A stretch of 64,000 nucleotides of DNA, from NCBI GenBank assembly GCA_032622095.1, contig CP136066.1:168092664-168156663 (forward strand), written 5' to 3'. The position numbers and the translations under genes were made by a program. Positions 45,966 through 56,151 of the stretch are shown piece after piece (position 1 is the first letter of the stretch; every line of letters starts with the position of its first letter). This DNA comes from Siphonodentalium dalli (taxonomy: Eukaryota > Mollusca > Scaphopoda > Gadilida > Siphonodentaliidae). The notes below the pieces were generated by a model. That model saw only the letters and a program-made list of their open reading frames with translations. It made no database searches and was not told the origin of the DNA.

Positions 45966-46638
45966 CAGTGTTCACGCTGAGCCGAAAACTCTTTTGGCCA
46001 TTTTTTGTGACCAATTCTGATTTTTTTGGTGAAATGAAATCCTCATTTTCTGGTCTCACAATTATTTGTTTTGTGTTATTTAAGATCTAACGTTCTATAT
46101 AATTAGATCCACACCTTCCGATAAATTGTCTAGACTTCTTTAATCCCACCATTGCTACTTGACAATATACCACTACACACCATCTACAATTCAGCCTTGT
46201 GACAGACAAAGGATTCATTAGTGTTAATCCTCACTGCTATTACACTGTTTTATAGTGCACTGCATCGAGCGCCTTTTGTTACCCATTAAATTGTATCACA
46301 TAATAAATTAGCAGATGATCATACTATACATTTACTTAGTATAAACATATTTTTATAATTCCAAACAAATAATATAATAAACAGATGACACATATATGCA
46401 AAAAATAGAGAGAGAATTAGAAAGTAGAAGACAGGAGGGGGACATGCAGAGGAATGTTGCGTGTAAAAACGATGCTCGTCTATAGTAATATACATTTGAT
46501 TCTCATGTCGCTCCCGTTTATAAAATCAATTTGGGTTTTTGAATTAGACTTCCGATTTTCGGGAAAACAAAACTTTGGCGAAATGAAATTTTGTTTGGCC
46601 ATTTTCGAAAAAAAAAAAAAATGACAGTGTGAACCCTG
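45966..46638 (+). mobile_element. hAT-like non-autonomous element family J (J2)
   Basis: It begins CAGTGTTCACGCTGAGCC and ends gacagtgtgaaccCTG, so the ends are inverted (CAGNGTTCACNCTG). The 8 bases before (45958-45965, tttataac) and after (46639-46646, tttgtaac) agree at 7 of 8. The short inverted ends and 8-bp duplication fit hAT. It contains no transposase frame. Confidence 0.75.
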
Positions 46639-47611
46639 TTTGTAACTTCCGGAAAAATATAACAGCTAGGGACATGACGATATGTGTATGTATATGTATG
46701 TGTATGTATATACATATGTATATTACTTTTGAATACACTTAAAAGTGCTTCCAAAATTTTAATTTTGTATGTGGCAGTTATCTCACAAATGGACCAACCC
46801 CCCACAAACATGCACGTTCTTATTAATAGTCAGTACTGTCTTCCAGAGCGCTATAAAAAAAAACCCAAACCGAGTACATGACTTTCTACTATTACTTTTT
46901 TTCTAACCTCCGAACATACACCAATAGATTATATTATCACTCGTTTATCGTGCCAAATATTCATAATGTAGCCACATTGTTTTAAACACGAATCTCCACA
47001 ACCTCTGGAATGCAATACAAATTATATATCTCAAAACTGATCATCCTGTAAATACGTGTATACCGTCATCTTGATTACATGTATGTTATTATTGTACCGG
47101 GAAAGGGCTTCATAAGTTGTAAAAACTTGTGCCCCAATCCCTTTTGTATATTATACAAATAAAATATGTTTCAAGTCAATTAAGACTTGGCGACATGGGG
47201 ATTGAGCGTGTCTCGCCTCAACTTTGTTCAACATGTTCAACAGTTAGAACGTTCATGTCTGACACAACATGGTCGAACATAATTAGGTTGAACTATTCTG
47301 ACAGTTTGATTTTCTAACCAGTATGTTGTGTTTAGAACAAAAGTCGATTATTCCCACTTTTCGTCAAACGTTTTGAAGTTCGAAAATCTCAACTGGAGGG
47401 GTGAAAATCGATTTTACCGAACTTGGAACTTTGGATATAGTTAGTTTAAACATTTATTTGTCTAATTTGATAACTCATAGTAAGTCACACATACAATTGT
47501 TATACAGACAATGGAATTGGATGACAAGTGTTGTTTCACTTATGAGTACCTCCTCTCCCGAGATACATATCTGGGTCTAGTTCAATGGGGTGCTGTTGGA
47601 ATTTCTAAAAT
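46639..47611. other. Intron with a short GTAT/GTATAT microsatellite
   Basis: A tatgtgtatgtatatgtatg-type run occupies about 46680-46730. The rest is intron without recognised features. Confidence 0.55.
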
Positions 47612-47900
47612 GGACACTACCTTCAACGGAAACCCCATGTAGCCATGTGACACTACCTCCACGGAAACCCCATGTAGCCATGTGACACTACCTCCAACGG
47701 AAACCCCCTGTAGCCATGTGACACTACCCCCAACGGAAACCCCATGTAGCCATGTGACACTACCCCCAACGGAAACCCCATGTAGCCATGTGACACTACC
47801 CCCAACGGAAACCCCATGTAGCCATGTGGCACTACCCCCAACGGAAACCCCATGTGGCCATGTGACACTACCTCCAACGGAAACCCCCTGTAGCCATGTC
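47612..47900. repeat. 36-bp minisatellite, eight units
   Basis: The unit is gacactacccccaacggaaa + ccccatgtagccatgt, 36 bp. Because 36 is divisible by three, long frames run through it in both directions (plus strand: a 12-residue repeat HVTLPPTETPCS). It sits in the intron between the mini-exon and the 160-codon exon and has no convincing splice sites, so I treat it as non-coding. Confidence 0.93.
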
Positions 47901-47949
47901 ACCAATAAAGCTCCGACCTGGTCTCCTGGACCTAATGCTCAATGTGAAC

Positions 47950-48720
47950 CTATTTAGAGGTCGAAATATGTTAAATATGAACGTATTTCAAAACGAAATA
48001 AGTCAAATATCTGGCGCTATTTGAGCAATATGTCCTTACAAACCTATTTACAGTGGAAATGTATTTTCACTGTGGCCCGTGCCATTCAACGGATAGCGGG
48101 TATCAGTTTACTATGGGATTATTTCAGAAACAAATAAATCAAATATATGTGAACATTTAGGTTAAATATGAACCGTTTTGCAAGAGAATATTTTGAACAC
48201 TCCGCTTCGCGTCTGGCCTATAGCAATGCGGCAAATCTTCAAATAAATCGTGATACGTGACTACGGTTTGTAATGATATTGGTGATAATATGTGCCCATG
48301 ACTTACCGTTGGTTTCGTTAATATGACGTCGTTGTAATCCATGCAGGATATTTGTCACGTGAATGCCCCAAGTATCGGATAAGAATCAATCGTGCAATCA
48401 ATCACCCGTGGTATGATTGTTCTCGTCAGGCAACATATCATCGAGCAAATAAGTTCATATCGGACGTAAATATTGACATAGGTTCATATTGGACTTATTT
48501 GATTTTTAAATTAGCCCGTAATGAACCTATTCCATTATTCCGTTGAAACTGGTAAGCGTATCGAAAAAGGTAGATTAAATAATTCCAATATGGGCTAATT
48601 TCGTATGTAAATAGTTCCATATTGGACTGTGTTAACAACCGCGTTTAAGACCATATAGAGCGTATATTGAGGTTAAATAATGTCCATTTGAGCTTATTTC
48701 GCTCATTAAAATAAGCCAAG
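47950..48720. repeat. Dispersed repeat family U, second region
   Basis: It contains several copies, in both orientations, of ttcatattggacttatttga, aaataagcc, cactgtggcccgtgccatt and related words, as at 22440-22740. The order is scrambled, so it is probably a decayed foldback element. The reading frame at 48352-48546 belongs to it. Confidence 0.6.
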
Positions 48721-48968
48721 TATGTGCTTATTTTCACGATAAGAACAGTCTGCGTTAATAGAAGTCCTACCATTAGTGACATCCACAATGAAATTACATT
48801 GTGAATTTTAGAGTTAGTAGATTATACTAGTAGGCCTATCGTTACGCCGCGACCGTCTTTCCTATATACATGTATATATAGGCTTTGTGTACATGTATTT
48901 ATCGTTCAGAGGAGTTACCTATATTTCTACACAGCTCATGACTATTCAATCCACGATATCCATTTCAG

Positions 48969-49448
48969 CTTGTCAGACAGTGAACTTGATCGAAGGATAG
49001 AAGAATTAGAACATAAAGGATGGGGGAATTTCCGTTACGAGGATTTCTCAGCAAATAACGAGGCTTACGTGGATGGAAGTCAAAGTCATTCCGCAGATAT
49101 CGTGAGTGGTGGTTCTGCCGCATACAGGATGAACGATGTTAGAACCACACAGCAGACAACACTGTTAGGTGGCGCTGGAAGCATGTCACGTATCACGGGA
49201 CAAACACTTCTAGTTGGTGGCGGAGAGCAACGTGTCACGGGACAGACGCTTCTTGTCGGTGGCGGAGAGCAGATAGAGGACGGGTCTACTACTATATATA
49301 GAGAACTACGGCCAGATGAAATCGACGCTATGCGAGGCGAAAGTGAGGCTGAATACTCGAGTACTACAGACAGAAGGGGCATAGTTGGTCAGAACGGTAG
49401 CCGGGTTATCAGGACCACAGAATATTACTATGGCCCAGAATCTATGGA
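48969..49448 (+). CDS. Large cytoplasmic exon with duplicated TGQTLLVGGGEQ motif
   Basis: The acceptor is atccatttcag ending at 48968; the donor is GA|GTGAGT at 49447-49454. The first C completes GAC. It then encodes LSDSELDRRIEELEHKGWGN, FRYEDFSANNEAYVDG, a Ser/Gly/Thr-rich stretch, LLGGAGSMSRITGQTLLVGG, a second TGQTLLVGGGEQ, then IYRELRPDEIDAMRGE, a polar stretch and RTTEYYYGPESM. It starts with a probable amphipathic acidic helix. The repeated Gly-rich motif arose by a 39-bp internal duplication (about 49191-49270). The exon is 480 bp with equal phases at both ends. Relatively high GC and protein-like composition support it. I do not recognise the family; a cadherin-like or other adhesion receptor tail is only a guess. 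Confidence 0.88.
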
Positions 49449-50009
49449 GTGAGTACATAATTGTTTGACGATATGTATGAGGTACACTGGTTCTAACGGA
49501 GAGTATATCAATGTACACGTTTAGAAGTTTAGAAATAGGAAAGTTACATACCAATTGTGAAGGCCAATTTGAAGCGACAATCCTGAAATGTTATGCTTGT
49601 AAGTTTATGCAAAATTTGAAGCCTTGTCTATTACTAATCAACGTCCAAAATTCCGCCGTAATCCGCACCGATTTCAGATGTTCGACATGGCGACTATCAA
49701 AATATAGTGCTTCATTAATCTTCAGAATAAAGTTCAGAGTAAATAGTTTCGTTATCATACATGTACGTATGTGATTAATTGCATGTACCATATTATGGTG
49801 CACAATGTTCAAAGCGGGTCTTTACCATCAGGGGTTAAATTAAAACTACGCGTAGTATACATGTAGTAATGTAATTAATGTTCCCATTTGTCACGTTTTG
49901 TCACGTGTTGTAGTATATTCTTCGTACATTTTGGTAATAGGTATACTCAACTGACCCCCGCATGTTTTTAAATAACGACATTATTCCAAAAATATTTGTT
50001 TCCTTCTAG

Positions 50010-50109
50010 GAATGGCGACGGAATGGGAAAAGAGAACTATATGAAGATTTACAAGGCGTATAAAAGACTCATGTCTGATGCCAACCGAGGCGACGAAACG
50101 AGCGCGTGA
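50010..50109 (+). CDS. Last coding exon and stop
   Basis: The acceptor is tccttctag ending at 50009. The first G completes GAG (Glu). Then 32 codons read NGDGMGKENYMKIYKAYKRL and MSDANRGDETSA, followed by TGA at 50107-50109. The middle is a basic, aromatic-rich likely helix. The C-terminus ETSA loosely fits a class I PDZ ligand (Thr at -2), but Ala at the end is a weak match. The three-way phase agreement with the previous exon supports the call. Confidence 0.82.
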
Positions 50110-50580
50110 ATCTGCGAGAATATTGTGTCATTCGCTATTTAACCCTTTACCCAACAGAAGGGCCCTGTGCCAATGCATTCTCTTATATATGCGAGTCGAC
50201 CATAGGTCGCCTCGCATATATAAGAGAATGCATTGGCTTAACACATTAAAAATTATAAAATTGTTAAAGAATGTAAGAAAAAATGGTAAAAAGTGTTAAA
50301 AAAATATTTTGTTTAGGCCAATGCATTCTCTTATATATGCGAGGCGACCTATGGTCGACTCGCATATATAAGAGAATGCATTGGCACAGGGCATAACTGT
50401 AACTATCACAATGTGGTCAAGGAGCCGGTTCCAATGATATCCATATTTGTATGGTTCTATTGAGACAGACCGAAGATATTTTAGGCTGTTGAAGCTTTAT
50501 TTGGCCGGTTTTGGCCGGTTTGTTGGGTAAAGGGTTAATTTTGTTCATAAGTTTTTAAACTGCACATAATAAATAAAAAT
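50110..50580 (+). other. Probable 3' UTR of the membrane-protein gene
   Basis: The stop at 50109 is followed by 28 bp, then a 400-bp TTAA-bounded foldback element, then AATAAA at 50568-50573 and an overlapping copy at 50572-50577. If these are the polyadenylation signals, the whole element is transcribed within the mRNA. Transcript evidence is lacking. Confidence 0.5.
50138..50539. mobile_element. piggyBac-like TTAA element with family B hairpins nested (B6)
   Basis: The outer ends are TTAACCCTTTACCCAACA at the left and, inverted, gttgggtaaagggTTAA at the right. Inside are both B hairpins (50162-50236 and 50317-50391), each built from gccaatgcattctcttatat and its complement. TTAA followed by CCC at both ends is the piggyBac signature; no transposase is present. 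Its ends differ from those of B2 and B5 (CCCTTTCATGAC), so two elements share a core. Confidence 0.85.
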
Positions 50581-52723
50581 GAAAATCTGCCGAGAACTAC
50601 TTCAAAAATGACAGCATATAGAGCAACAATGGTCGTGGATAACAGGGCACTAACAAGCCTATATACAGGGACGTCGCTAGCGGGCCTCGATCTGTGTCCA
50701 AATAAAACATTCCAACTGCACCCCCTCACCCTTGAACCAAAATCAAATCCCCAATTTCCACCCCTTCGATTGGAAATTTCCAACAGGGACCCTAAGATTT
50801 TCAACTGATGAATATTCAATCTGACACACCCCCTAAGGTTGGAAATTTCCAACTAATGGCCATTACACTCCACTGTTATCTTTCCATCTTTATTGATGTA
50901 TGATAAATGTTTCTCAGCATAACATCTTTGAATCTTGAACAAATATTCCCATATGAGACATAAGCAGAATGTGAACAATGACAGTTTGTATTTTGTTTTG
51001 TAGAATCCTTATGATCATGACCAGAAATAGAACACCGTGCATCCTACATATAATATCTTTACATTTTACCAATGCCATGGAAATGGCCATACACCTGACG
51101 TTTAAGACGTCGCATTGGATTTGGAACATATGTACTTAAATATATCTTTATATCTGAAAATATACGGACTTCTGTAACTGTTATTCGGAAGAATCAGCTA
51201 TATCACGGGGTCTTGTGTGGAGAAACCAACACTGGTGTTTGTGTAATATGTGTTAAACGCAGAAGATCGTCAGATTGAAAATTCCTTCGACACGGAATCA
51301 GGGGAGAGACACTTACTTGCCCAATCCTGATTGGTTTGACATATTTCAATTGTCATGCAATGCTTTCTATCGTTTTATCAATGAAAAATACATAAGGTCT
51401 CTCGATATTCAAGTCAAGAACCAAGTGCTGAGGATATATACCTCAGCAACATTGGAAATTAGTGAGTCATCACTCTTACGACCAATACGTTGTTTTTTGT
51501 TTGATTTGCAACATCAAAAGCAAATAATCGACAACTAGCACAGCAACACTAATGATCCACTCCTGAGGCTCAATGAAAAAAAAAATGCCCACCCTCATAC
51601 AACATATGTACAGGGAATCGCCCCACATGCATTTCATACCCCCAATAATTATAAGATAGCATTATCACACACATATTTATATGAAAGTCCACATACACAT
51701 GTACGGGTACACCCCCTGGATGATATTCATATTTATAAATACTTTCTTCTGTGTATTTCCCATATTTGATAAGTATTTGATATGTATCTATATTATTCTT
51801 TAATTGTAAATGAGGACAATAGTACTCATAAATGTCATATTAGACGATGAGTTTACAATAATAAATTGAATTGATTGACGACAGCATCTGACTATTGCCT
51901 TCGAATTACGGTCTGGTCAAACACTGGTACTTAGCTGAAACGGTGACATGTTTAGCCACTGCACAGAGCAGTCTCCCAGTACCTCGCTACACGCAGTGAG
52001 ACAGGCGTGCACAATATTCGATTGAAACATTTAACAATCATCAAGACAAAACTCAAACAGACATAACACGACAGGAACAATCTGCACGATACAAGAAATC
52101 ACAAATGCAGACATAAGAAAGACAATACAACAGGTGAGAGATATGTAATCTGAAACACTGTTTAGAGGCGTGGCTAGCCGGTTGATTAGCCGGGTCAACT
52201 CAAACACCCGTCTTGAAGCGATGTAGGACCAAAGTTGACCATGAGCTAAGCCGCATCCGCACGTCGATGCATCGCCGCGATGTGGCCGCACTAGTACCAC
52301 CAGGACTCCTACACCACACCTCGTGGGATGCACCCCACGAATAGGGTGCCGCATTTAGGGGGTTCTTAATCCTTCAGTGGGGCGGTAGTCACAATTAAAT
52401 TACCCCTGGCTCACACGGGGTCAAACTATCAGAACAATGTCAACCTATTATTTTTGTAAATGTTCAAAGGATGACCCCACTATTAATATTTTTTTTTACC
52501 AAAGGGGGGATATGGGTGAACTCCCCCTGTCGCCATGTCCTTGCCAACGACTGACAAACCAGGAGCTTTGCAAACCAAAACACTATCAATATTATATGCG
52601 TGTATATAGTTTATACGCATACAAACATACAAGTTCGCGACAAGAGTTATCTCTTTGCACCATTAACTAGTTCGTTGAAATCCATTAACCACTACATTGA
52701 AATACATACAACAAATCTGTTTT
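50581..52723. other. Intergenic, no recognisable gene
   Basis: Frames at 51275-51538 and 52031-52354 lack motifs. 52150-52420 is clearly richer in GC than its surroundings and may be a SINE-like or other repeat, but no clear box A/B pair was identified. Around 50760-50860 there are several tggaaatttccaac words of a small palindromic type. Confidence 0.4.
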
Positions 52724-53649
52724 CAGCCTGTTCTCCCGAATCTCCGCACATTATCTACTTATAATATAACTTGGATTAGGTTGATAATCTGCTTAGAATC
52801 GCCTCTCCTTTGAGTCGATAATGTGCTGAAAATGAGAGCGTTTTAGCCACATTGTCACAACGAGGCGATTCTAAGCAGATTATGTGTGGATAATGACACA
52901 AATACGTAAACTCACAACTTTGCAGGTGTACGCTCTTTAACATGTGGTTTCGCAGTGGGCCGCGCCATAAAATAGAATAACTGAAATGAGTCCGTTATCT
53001 GCTGATTTCATAATCAAATAATCACATTATGTACCTATATCACATTATAGGTCGATTATGTGCGTATTTGTTGTTTTCACCATCATCTAAATCAAGAAAT
53101 AAAACATTGAGTACAAAGCACTACAAATTCAAAGCGGGGCTTCTGGTCTGAGTTTATTTGAACAAAATGAACCAATTTTACATCAGATCTTAGTACATGA
53201 AAATTGAAACGATAAGCGATTTGTCTGAGAATTGGTTCATGCTCAATTATGTCCCAATTAGGCCTCCATTTTTATTTCCGTAAAGTAACTCATGTAAAAA
53301 TAACTTCACATATAATCTTGCCCATTGCATATATAATTCTGAAAACAATGGCCAATGAATCACATCGACACACCGTGCATCTTATAAAGTATAGCTCAAC
53401 ATGTCCGTTAGTTCGTTATATGGCGCGGGCCACTGTTGAAACATATGTTAAAGAGCGTACACCTGAAAAGTGGCGAGTTGGCTTATTTGTGTCATTGTCC
53501 GCACACAATTTGCTTAGAATAGCCTCATAATGAGACTAAAACGCTCTCATTTTCAGCACATTATCGACTCAAAATATGGCGATTCTCAGCAGATTATCTA
53601 CCTGAAACAAGTTATATTATATGAAGATAATGTTCCGGAGAACAGACTG
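52724..53649. mobile_element. Element K, long terminal inverted repeats (~280 bp)
   Basis: The left end is CAGCCTGTTCTCCCGAA and the right end, inverted, ttccggagaacagactg. The arms share gattctaagcagattat, agcacattatcgactc, aaaatgagagcgttttag and the U-type core gggccgcgccat with aagagcgtacacctg. The middle of about 370 bp is AT-rich. The 93-codon frame 53249-53530 is part of the right arm. Confidence 0.82.
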
Positions 53650-54702
53650 TATAGCTAGCTTTATCTTAACCTGTTCTATACAAAATACTCACAGACGAGT
53701 AGTTATACATTTATATATGTTCAGATAATAAGTTGAAGACATAGGTCGTTTGAGGACTTATCTGAACATTACATTCCCTCCAATACGTTGGACTCCTGCA
53801 CTTTTATTATGTGTAGTCTGATTATTTTTCGTGAAAACCCCACCATATTAACAATAGACCATTCCAATGTGAAATATTTATAACTGAGTGACAGAATCCA
53901 TTCTGTATATTGTTAAAGAGGCGTCCCATTCGTGAATTTTAAAAACATCTTAATTTAAAACTATCAATTTGAAGGGGAAAATCATTATTCTCGATAACAA
54001 ATGTATGCTATGGTACTATAACATCAGCTGTTCACCCTCAAAATGATAGATATCTTCAAATTAAAAATAAAAAACCAGAGATGTTTTTAGGTAGGTCGAT
54101 AGAGAGTTTAACAGGAAATATTAAAAAAAAACCCCACCCACTAGCGTATACGCTCGTCTACCATCCGAAAAATGACTCTCTGGGAGAAATTAAATCAAAC
54201 ATTTTTCATTGCATATTTTAGTTTTTTGACAGCCATTTGCACAACTATTTTTTTTTTCGTGTGAAGGATTAAAACAACATTCAACCACGTTTTCAATAAT
54301 CTGGCATATATAAACACTCAATACTGATTCATCTTTTCAGACATTAGTGAGTTTGCTATTTTAAACCGGTACGCATATGCGGGTATGTATACGGGTAGCT
54401 ACCCGTAATGATGCACGTTTTGTAATAGCAAACTGTTTCACGGGTACATTTCAGCACACCTACTCGTAAAGTATGGTGAGCCAACTGCAACATAATTGAT
54501 ATATGCTATATATAGAAATTGTTATTCGCTCAAAAGGAATCAGGGAGTTAAATATGTTTCAGAGTCGGGGAGCGAGTGCACCGTGGAATGATAGAGGTGA
54601 AGGTAACTGAACAACGGCCTTCACCTGATGCATGTGACACAATCGATGCATCATTTGAAGAGTATAATTCATGATGGGTTATCTTAGGAAAACAAAATGT
54701 GA

Positions 54703-55273
54703 ACTTTATAGATGTTTAAAAAAAAAAAAAATTCGAACCCAAATCCAACAAACACAAAGCCTATATCGTATTTACCAAGCGTTCTTTGAAAAATTTACTC
54801 AGAACCACTTGTATACACATGGTATATATACTTGCTCAGTAATGCTGTAGAGAAGATGATACTTGATGGTGGATTAGTGGTCACATTGTGTCCAGTGTAG
54901 CTGGGATTGTTATATGCCTGTGTGCCAGCCTGTGGCCACTGGATCATAAGGAATTATTCCAAGATTGGTGACCTATTTAGTGGTTGCAGGGTGGTGTGCT
55001 AAATTGAAGCTTAAGAAATTAGTTCAACTCAGTCTGTGAACCCATTGCTGCCAGCTCCCAGTCAGCCATGTTGTTGGATATAAATCTACCATTTGTAAAT
55101 AACTGGTTCTAAGTAAATTTTTCGAAGAACACTTGGTAAATATGAATATATTTTTATTGTCCATCATTCTTCACAGTATTCAGTACACATTTCCATATTT
55201 ATTTCTTAGAAATTGATTTTGTGTTTGTTGGATTTGGGTTCGACAAAAAATATTTTTGAAAACCTCTATAAAG
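54703..55273. mobile_element. Inverted-repeat element L
   Basis: The left arm actttatagatgtttaaaa … ttcgaacccaaatccaacaa is the inverse of the right arm ttgttggatttgggttcgac … acctctataaagt. The inner parts ttaccaagcgttctttgaaa and cgaagaacacttggtaaata also pair. The centre of about 290 bp is unique. Confidence 0.8.
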
Positions 55274-55489
55274 TATACATTTTGAATTTCCCCATCGATG
55301 GGTTTGTTTGCTGCGATTGCTAACAACAGTGGACATAATCCTTTATTTTGACTCCATTAAATGTGGGTTGAAAATGGGTTAGCAAAGTCCTTAAAGAGTA
55401 AATAAATATATATGTTTTTTACTTGATAACCTGTTATCAATCTAGCTGGGTTAACATCACTGGAGTCTACGGTAAACCATTTAGTTTAG

Positions 55490-55750
55490 TGATTCCTATA
55501 AGCGATATTACTGAGTCACTACCATGCATCCAACCCACATTACGCGGTTTAAGTGCTAAATGTCAAAGTTTTGGAGCAGCATTCCATATATGGAGTTTTG
55601 GATATTCATGAATTTCACATATGGAATTCAGGAATATTAAAAAACTCCATATATGGAATGCTACTCCAGAACTTTGACCTGTAGCACTGAATGCGCGGAA
55701 CAGGGCTGGATGGATCCAATATGGTATAGCGACTCAGTGATCTCGATTAT
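55490..55750. repeat. ~260-bp imperfect palindrome
   Basis: The inner arms (55562-55602 caaagttttggagcagcatt + ccatatatggagtttt, and 55656-55678 inverse) are nearly perfect. The match continues outward through agtgcta, gcatccaaccc and actgagtca with growing divergence. Frames 55423-55611 and 55653-55895 each take one arm. Confidence 0.78.
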
Positions 55751-55951
55751 TGGTCGACATTATACTTACTGTTATGGAATCGATGGACCTCTGGATAATC
55801 CGTCGCATTCACCAGGGACGAGGCGACAGTGCATGGGAAGGGGTTGGGGTTTTTCTTTCATTCATTATGGTAACATTTTCAAATGGATTTCATAAACACA
55901 TGATTTCATAGACCGATCGATTGATGGCTAAAAATTGGAATTTTCAGACTG

Positions 55952-56151
55952 AGAAAATAGGCTATGATAGCTCCAATATACAATTATATTTTCCAACCAA
56001 TTTGCGACGTAAAGTCTATTGTTTTTAGACCCAGGGTATAATAAAGTTCTAGGCCTACATGTAGTTTCATTCAAATATAAGACCGAATTTGCCCTCTATA
56101 TTATTTGAAGAATATTTAGACATATTAAGTATTGGGTTGGAATCTCTCTGT
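55952..56151 (+). repeat. ~195-bp direct repeat, copy 1
   Basis: It starts aaaataggctatgatagctc and ends attgggttggaatctctc. Copy 2 is at 57949-58147 in the same orientation and about 95 per cent alike by eye. The segments between do not show retroelement frames. Confidence 0.85.

Noticed and set aside
49086-49382. 98-codon minus-strand frame with repeated Ser/Pro motifs
   Set aside because: It is a shadow of the 160-codon exon on the plus strand; its repeats are the complement of the Gly-rich duplication.
52031-52420. GC-richer segment considered as a SINE or small gene
   Set aside because: No convincing RNA polymerase III box pair, tRNA-like fold or second copy was found by eye; left as unassigned.
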